The notes beneath the pieces were generated by a model that saw only the letters and a list, made by a program, of their open reading frames with translations, was not told where the DNA came from and searched no databases. The position numbers and the translations under genes were made by a program. Shown here in pieces: positions 59,760 to 64,000 of a DNA stretch of 64,000 bases; within the stretch, counting starts at the first letter, position 1; each line of letters begins with the position of its first letter. Origin of the DNA: Solirubrobacterales bacterium (GTDB taxonomy: Bacteria > Actinomycetota > Thermoleophilia > Solirubrobacterales > 70-9); the NCBI GenBank assembly GCA_021155855.1, contig JAJNAZ010000007.1:175908-239907 (forward strand). Reading direction: 5' to 3'.

Positions 59760-61097
59760 GTGTCGCCGCAGACGATGGCGGAAGCGACCGCAGACCTCGA
59801 TCACCGTCACCTCTGGCATCCGTTCACGCAGCAGCGCGACTGGTGCGACGCCGAGCCGATCGTGATCGAGCGCGGCGAGGGCACAGAGCTCGTCGACGCC
59901 GAGGGGCGACGCTACATCGACGGGGTCTCGTCGCTTTGGTGCAACGTCCACGGCCATCGCCACCCGCTGATCGACGAGGCGCTGCGCGAGCAACTCGACC
60001 GGATCGCCCACTCGACCATGCTCGGGCTCACCCATCCCGGGGCCGCCGAGCTCGCCGCCCGCCTGGTCGAGCTCGCCCCGCCCGGGCTCAGCCGCGTCTT
60101 CTACTCGGAGTCGGGATCGACGGCGGTCGAGATCGCGCTCAAGATGGCGTTCCAGTACTGGCAGCAGCGCGGCGGCCAGCACCGGCGGCGAACCTCGTTC
60201 GTCTCGCTCACCGACGGTTACCACGGCGACACGCTGGGCTCGGTCTCGGTCGGCGGGATCGATCTCTTTCACGGCGCCTACGGGCCGCTGCTGTTCGACT
60301 GCCACCGCGTCGAAGCGGGCGACGCCGAGCGACTCGAGCGGGTGCTCGAGCTTTACTCCGAGGAGGTCGCGGCGGTGATCGTCGAGCCGCTGGTCCAGGG
60401 CGCGGCGGGAATTCGGGTGCAGCCGCCCGGCTTCTTGCGCCAGGTGCGCCGGCTGACCGAGGCCCACGACGTGTTCCTGATCGCGGACGAGGTCGCGACC
60501 GGGTTCGGGCGCACCGGGACGATGTTCGCCTGCGAGCAGGAACGGGTCGCGCCGGACTTCCTCTGTCTCGGCAAAGGCCTCACCGGCGGCTATCTGCCGC
60601 TCGCGGCGACGCTGGCCACCGAGCGCGTCTACGAGGGGTTCCTCGGTGCGCACGAGGACTACCGGACCTTCTTTCACGGCCACACGTTCACCGGCAACCC
60701 GCTCGGCTGCGCCGCCGCCCTCGCCAGCCTCGACGTGTTCCGGCTCGAGCAGACGCTGCTTCGCCTGCAGCCGAAGATGCGGTTGCTCGCCGAGCTCTTG
60801 CGTGAGGTCGCGGCGATGCCGGAGGTCGCGGAGGTCCGCGGCCGCGGCTTCATGGCCGGAATCGACCTGGGCGAGCACGACCCGAGCCTGCGCCTCGGGC
60901 ACAGGGTCACGATCAAGGCGCGCGAGCGGGGCGCGATCGTGCGGCCGCTCGGCGACACGGTTGTGCTGATGCCGCCGCTCGCGATCACGAAGGCGGACCT
61001 GCGGCGGCTGGTGGTGATCGTCGCCGCGTCGATCCGCGCGGCTACCGCGGCCGCCTCCCCGAGCGGCGAGGCGCAGCCGCTGCCGCGCGCCGCCTAA
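59760..61097 (+). CDS. bioA: Adenosylmethionine-8-amino-7-oxononanoate aminotransferase
   Basis: 445 aa from GTG 59760; an ATG at 59775 is a good alternative ([20 protein letters not shown]). W-H-P-F-T-Q at the start is a BioA hallmark. [60 protein letters not shown] and the PLP Lys in [20 protein letters not shown] follow. It converts KAPA to DAPA with SAM as amino donor. It ends the bio series. Confidence 0.95.
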   Translation: MSPQTMAEATADLDHRHLWHPFTQQRDWCDAEPIVIERGEGTELVDAEGRRYIDGVSSLWCNVHGHRHPLIDEALREQLDRIAHSTMLGLTHPGAAELAARLVELAPPGLSRVFYSESGSTAVEIALKMAFQYWQQRGGQHRRRTSFVSLTDGYHGDTLGSVSVGGIDLFHGAYGPLLFDCHRVEAGDAERLERVLELYSEEVAAVIVEPLVQGAAGIRVQPPGFLRQVRRLTEAHDVFLIADEVATGFGRTGTMFACEQERVAPDFLCLGKGLTGGYLPLAATLATERVYEGFLGAHEDYRTFFHGHTFTGNPLGCAAALASLDVFRLEQTLLRLQPKMRLLAELLREVAAMPEVAEVRGRGFMAGIDLGEHDPSLRLGHRVTIKARERGAIVRPLGDTVVLMPPLAITKADLRRLVVIVAASIRAATAAASPSGEAQPLPRAA

Positions 61098-61157
61098 GCC
61101 AGCGCCAAGCGCAGGATTCATCCCGGAAAGGGGGATCCCACCTTGATGGCGTGGCGG

Positions 61158-61343
61158 CTAGTCGGTGTACGGCTCGAAGTCGGCCTTGCGCGCCCCGCAG
61201 ACGGGACAGAACCAGCTGTCGGGGATCTCGTCGAAGGCGGTACCGGGTGGGATGCCGCCGTCGGGGTCGCCTTCGTCGGGGTCGTAGACGAACCCGCAGG
61301 AAGTGCAGACCCAGAGTTGCTTCGTCTCGGTCTCGGTGCTCAT
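61158..61343 (-). CDS. Rubredoxin
   Basis: 61 aa: [20 protein letters not shown] then [20 protein letters not shown], two C-x2-C pairs that bind one iron. Length and motif spacing are standard. It is an electron carrier, commonly for alkane hydroxylases or oxygen reductases, neither of which is nearby. It is convergent with bioA. Confidence 0.95.
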   Translation of the reverse strand: MSTETETKQLWVCTSCGFVYDPDEGDPDGGIPPGTAFDEIPDSWFCPVCGARKADFEPYTD

Positions 61344-61687
61344 CGTCGCGCAGGTTAGCGCCCGAGGCCCGGCCCAAGAGCTGGCTCTCGAGCTTGTCGT
61401 CTGCGCGGCTGTGGTGCGGGCCACCGCGCCAGCGCCGCCGAGCCGCGAGTCGAGGGGCGCATGGAGCCCGCGGTCGACGACGGTGGCAAGAACGCTTGCA
61501 CGGGCCCCGGTCGGACGAGCTTTCCGAGGACCGATCGGATGGCCACTCGACGGATCATCCGGACGATTTCTCGGCTAGGCGCGGCTTATCGCGCCGATGC
61601 GAGATTCACGGTCCTGGTCGCGGGTACGCCAATATATAAGGGCCGGGAGGGTTCCCGGGCACCCCAAGCGAGCAAGGAGGCCTTCTC
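61344..61687. other. Intergenic region with AT-rich promoter-like element
   Basis: 344 bp between rubredoxin and the Lys/Ser-rich protein gene with no convincing gene. The only notable sites are AATATATAAGG at 61631-61641, rare in this GC-rich DNA, the candidate promoter at 61603-61627, and AGCAAGGAGG ending 8 bp before the ATG at 61688. Confidence 0.5.
61603..61627 (+). promoter_or_regulatory. Possible SigB-type promoter for the repeat-protein cluster
   Basis: GATT - 15 nt - GGGTAC, fitting the Streptomyces-type G-N-N-T (14-16) GGGTAC form, with an imperfect -35. The start site would lie near 61634 in the AT-rich element, 54 bp before the ATG. Confidence 0.35.
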
Positions 61688-62284
61688 ATGGCCCAGACAA
61701 AGGCCGGTAGCACGCGATCCAAGTCCAAGAGTTCGAAGAGCCGGTCGTCGACCGCTTCGAAGAGCGGCAACGGCGCGAGTGCGCAGAGCAAACGGTCCCC
61801 GTCGAGCCGCTCTCGCAGCAGCAGCAAGCGTACGTCGAGTCAGCGCCGTCCCGCAGGCGCGGGTCAGCGGAGCTCGAAAGAGTCGAGTTCCGGCGCATCG
61901 GCGAGCCGCGACGGCGGCGACAAGTCGAAGCTGGCGGCGTTCGCCGCCAAGGCCAAGGCTCCCGCCGCGGCCGGCGGAGCCGCGCTGCTAGGGCTTGCGG
62001 GCGGGGTCGCGCTGAGCCGCACCCAGCGACGGAAGGGCATCCTCGGGCGGATGCCGAAGCCAAACGTGAAGATGCCGAAGCCAAACGTGAAGATGCCGAA
62101 GCCAAACGTGAAGATGCCGAAGGTCCAGGCTCCGAAGATCAACATGCCGAAGGCGGACTCGGCGTTGAAGTCGATCGGCAGCGCGGCCGGCGAGGTCGCG
62201 GACCGCAGTCAGCGCCTCGGTCAGGTCGCGGCGGAGGTTCAGAAGGCCAGCGATGCGATCGCCAACTCGAACTCGAAGAAGTGA
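61688..62284 (+). CDS. Lys/Ser-rich protein with MPKPNVK tandem repeats
   Basis: 198 aa. Residues 1-80 are almost only Ser, Lys, Arg, Thr and Ala (SRSSTASKSGNGASAQSKRS), like histone H1 tails. A hydrophobic Ala/Gly segment at about 90-110 (APAAAGGAALLGLAGGVALS) may cross a membrane. Then MPKPNVK occurs three times in a row, then MPKVQ and INMPK variants. A short helix-rich end (GSAAGEVADRSQRLGQVAAE) follows. I do not recognise a family. It precedes two paralogous repeat proteins in the same direction with 6 bp spacing to the first, so the three likely work together. Confidence 0.7.
   Translation: MAQTKAGSTRSKSKSSKSRSSTASKSGNGASAQSKRSPSSRSRSSSKRTSSQRRPAGAGQRSSKESSSGASASRDGGDKSKLAAFAAKAKAPAAAGGAALLGLAGGVALSRTQRRKGILGRMPKPNVKMPKPNVKMPKPNVKMPKVQAPKINMPKADSALKSIGSAAGEVADRSQRLGQVAAEVQKASDAIANSNSKK
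62051..62113 (+). repeat. Three 21-bp tandem repeats
   Basis: Identical 21-bp units encoding MPKPNVK, three copies, then partial units. Identity at DNA level indicates recent expansion. Confidence 0.9.
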
Positions 62285-62290
62285 GGGAAC

Positions 62291-63247
62291 GTGGCTGACG
62301 AGAACACAATCAAGCGCCGGAAACGGAACGCCGAGCGCCGCGAAGAGCAGCGTGAGCGGGGGAACGAGCGGCCGGAGTACGACGACTACGCCGTCGTCGA
62401 TCCGAGCAAGATCGAACAGGGATCGGACGTGATCGTCGACGTGCCGGTGGTCAAGGTCGACAAGATCGAGGTCGAGGTCGAGGATCTGCGTGCTCAGGTG
62501 GCGGTGCTCGCCGAGGTGCGCGACCTGGCCCAGCTCAGCGTCGGCGCCGAGGTCCGCCTCGACAAGGTCGAGCTCGAGATCTACGGCGTCGAGGCCCAGG
62601 CTCTTCTCAATGCGCGCCTCGACACCGTGCACTCGATCGTCGATCGCGTCGCCTTGACGCTCGACCGAAACCCAGAGCTCTTGAGCGGAATCAGCCGAGC
62701 GGTCGAGGACGCGGGGGCAGGAGCCGGCGAGCTTCTCGGATCCGTCGGAGATACCGTTGAGGACGTCGGCGAGGGCGCCGAGCAGGCGCTTCCGCAGATC
62801 GGCCAGGGCGCCAGCCAGGCACTCTCGGACGTCGGCCAGGGTGCCGGGCAGGGCGTCGGGCAGCTCGGACAGGGCGTCGGGGAGGGCGTCGGGCAGCTCG
62901 GCCAGGGCGCCGGGCAGGGTGTCGCGCAGGCCGGCCAGGGGGTTGGCCAGGGGCTCGGGCAGGTCGGGCAGGGGGTCGGGCAGGGTGTCGGGCAGGCCGG
63001 GCAGGGGGTCGGACAAGGCCTCGGCAACCTGGCGGGTCAGCAGGGCCAACAGAGCCAGGCGCCTCAGCAGGGCCAACCGGCCCAACAGGGTCAGCAGGGC
63101 CAACCGGCCCAACAGGGTCAGCAGGGCCAACCGGCCCAACAGGGTCAACAGGGCCAACCGGCCCAACAGGGTCAGCAGGGCCAACCGGCCCAACAGGGTC
63201 AACAGGGCAAACCGGCCCAACAGGGTCAGCAGGGCGGAGGAGGCTGA
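62291..63247 (+). CDS. Repeat protein: conserved valine-rich domain plus Gly/Gln repeats
   Basis: 318 aa from GTG 62291, preceded by GAGGGA. Basic head ([20 protein letters not shown]). A domain of about 85 residues follows with alternating residues, [80 protein letters not shown]. It looks like long beta-strands then an amphipathic helix. Residues 145-250 are repeats of the G-Q-G-V-G-Q type, then six 9-residue QQGQPAQQG units. No signal peptide or Cys. A paralogue follows at 63254. I recall similar unnamed proteins in actinobacteria, but no function; a structural or desiccation-type role is a guess. Confidence 0.75.
   Translation: MADENTIKRRKRNAERREEQRERGNERPEYDDYAVVDPSKIEQGSDVIVDVPVVKVDKIEVEVEDLRAQVAVLAEVRDLAQLSVGAEVRLDKVELEIYGVEAQALLNARLDTVHSIVDRVALTLDRNPELLSGISRAVEDAGAGAGELLGSVGDTVEDVGEGAEQALPQIGQGASQALSDVGQGAGQGVGQLGQGVGEGVGQLGQGAGQGVAQAGQGVGQGLGQVGQGVGQGVGQAGQGVGQGLGNLAGQQGQQSQAPQQGQPAQQGQQGQPAQQGQQGQPAQQGQQGQPAQQGQQGQPAQQGQQGKPAQQGQQGGGG
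63065..63226 (+). repeat. Six 27-bp tandem repeats
   Basis: Near-identical 27-bp units (CAGCAGGGCCAACCGGCCCA then ACAGGGT) encoding QQGQPAQQG inside the 62291 gene. CAA/CAG alternation at unit starts and one CAA-to-AAA change are the only variations seen. Confidence 0.92.
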
Positions 63248-63253
63248 GAAGGC

Positions 63254-64000
63254 ATGGCGCGAGAGTCGAAGAACCGATCCAGCGGACAGAAGCGCAGCTC
63301 GAGGAGCGGCGGCTCCTCGACGAGCGGCCGGTCCAGCTCGCAGAAGACGAGCGGCCGGTCCGCAGCGCAGAAGACGAACGGCCGGACCGCCTCCCAGAAG
63401 ACTGAGAAGTACCGGTTCGCCCAAAATGTCGAGGGGCAGTTGACGCGCGCGGAACGCGAGTACCGCGAATATGCAGCGGGCGACGGCGAGATCGCCAACC
63501 CCGATCTCGTGCTCGCCGTGCCGGTCGTCAAGGTCGACCGGATCCACCTCAAGCTCGAGCAGCTCGACGCGCATGTTGCGGTCAAGGCGAAGGTGCTCGA
63601 CCTTTTGACGCTCACGGTCGGGGTCGACGTTCACCTCGGCAAGCTGGAGATCGACATCGAGGGCGTCGAGGCGCAGGCACTCGCCAAGGTGCGGCTCGAC
63701 TACGTCGCGGCGATGATCGACCGGATCCTGACCGCAGTCGACCGCAACCCCGAGCTGGTCGAGAATCTCGCCGCCGCGGTCGAGCACGTGGGCTCGGGGG
63801 CCGGGGAGGCGCTCGATGAGACCGGCGAGGGCGTGGAGCACGTGGGCGAAGGCGCCGGGCAGGCGGTCGGCGAGCTCGGCGAGGGCGCGGGCCAGGCCGT
63901 CGAGGGGATCGGCCAGGGCGCCGGGCAGGCGGTCGAGAACATCGGCCAGGGCGCCGGGCAGGCGGTCGAGGGCGTCGGCCAGGGCGCCGGGCAGGCGGTC
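63254..64000 (+). CDS. Paralogous repeat protein (3' end outside window)
   Basis: 249 codons in the window. A Ser/Lys/Gly-rich head ([20 protein letters not shown] with repeated SGRSS/AQKT units) precedes the same domain as the 62291 product: [80 protein letters not shown]. Then 11-residue repeats [10 protein letters not shown]/V start near residue 195 and continue to the edge. The 11-mer period recalls LEA-type proteins (inference). It lies 6 bp after the upstream paralogue's stop. Confidence 0.75.
   Translation, partial: MARESKNRSSGQKRSSRSGGSSTSGRSSSQKTSGRSAAQKTNGRTASQKTEKYRFAQNVEGQLTRAEREYREYAAGDGEIANPDLVLAVPVVKVDRIHLKLEQLDAHVAVKAKVLDLLTLTVGVDVHLGKLEIDIEGVEAQALAKVRLDYVAAMIDRILTAVDRNPELVENLAAAVEHVGSGAGEALDETGEGVEHVGEGAGQAVGELGEGAGQAVEGIGQGAGQAVENIGQGAGQAVEGVGQGAGQAV

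Noticed and set aside
56013..61097. DNA glycosylase as part of a biotin-linked system
   Set aside because: Only adjacency supports it; the glycosylase is an ordinary repair enzyme and likely an unrelated neighbour.
63065..63226. Regular 27-bp repeats, possible CRISPR array
   Set aside because: Units are contiguous with no spacers and remain in frame in a Gly/Gln-rich protein.

Overview
The window is high-GC bacterial DNA, by eye around 70% G+C. Genes are dense, often overlap by ATGA or TGATG, and use many GTG and TTG starts. The gene content points to a soil actinobacterium, most likely Thermoleophilia/Solirubrobacterales. Supporting signs are a coproheme decarboxylase, an actinobacterial ferredoxin-NADP reductase, a DUF4235/holin-X/DUF3618 trio, a SigB/SigF-type sigma factor, GAF-PAS-SpoIIE phosphatase and STAS signalling, several acyl-CoA dehydrogenases, and SnoaL-like proteins starting MSEENVE. 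The taxonomic call is inference. No rRNA, tRNA or CRISPR was found.

Layout. 1-13.5 kb: envelope glycosyltransferase and membrane protein, heme and Fe-S housekeeping (ChdC, FprA, BolA, CGFS glutaredoxin, A-type carrier), an ABC-F ATPase, DegV, the holin-like trio, and a nitrilase-TetR operon with a clear palindromic operator. 13.6-19.5 kb: stress signalling. This has a membrane GAF-PAS-GAF-SpoIIE phosphatase, a STAS protein and a DJ-1 protein. A SigB-like sigma gene follows, with its own SigB-type promoter, and it is translationally chained to a 46-aa winged-helix protein, a secreted glycosidase and a small exported ORF. 19.6-30.3 kb: acyl-CoA catabolism, as a five-gene operon (enoyl-CoA hydratase, carboxyltransferase, BKACE, CoA-transferase, MerR) divergent from an acyl-CoA dehydrogenase. 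An ECF42-like sigma/DGPF pair and a second acyl-CoA dehydrogenase follow.

30.3-44.8 kb is the plastic part. The 3' end of the second dehydrogenase is duplicated next to a flavoprotein reductase that has lost its FAD loop. The third dehydrogenase (32307-33467) appears to be the target of a decayed 9.3-kb integrative element. Its last ~57 bp recur at 42791-42847. Matching TGCGCCAGT repeats lie about 75-100 bp inside each end. A frameshifted tyrosine integrase sits at the left end. The cargo is SnoaL-like genes, a vanadium-haloperoxidase-like pseudogene, a GerW-like protein, a Tat-exported multicopper oxidase, and two copies of a 69-aa gene in 280-bp direct repeats. Just outside, a frameshifted DUF559 nuclease gene is flanked by 47-bp palindromic direct repeats.

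44.9-61.3 kb: lipid and fatty-acid related enzymes (PECR-like reductase, acyltransferase, glycerol kinase), a free-standing biotin carrier with a crotonase, a patatin, two exported sulfatases, a DNA glycosylase, a complete bioB-bioF-bioD-bioA run and a rubredoxin. The biotin genes would supply the carboxyltransferase and the biotin carrier. 61.6 kb to the right edge: three same-strand genes encode a Lys/Ser-rich repeat protein and two paralogues that join a shared valine-rich domain to Gly/Gln-rich repeats. I do not recognise a described function for this cluster, and the last gene runs off the window.
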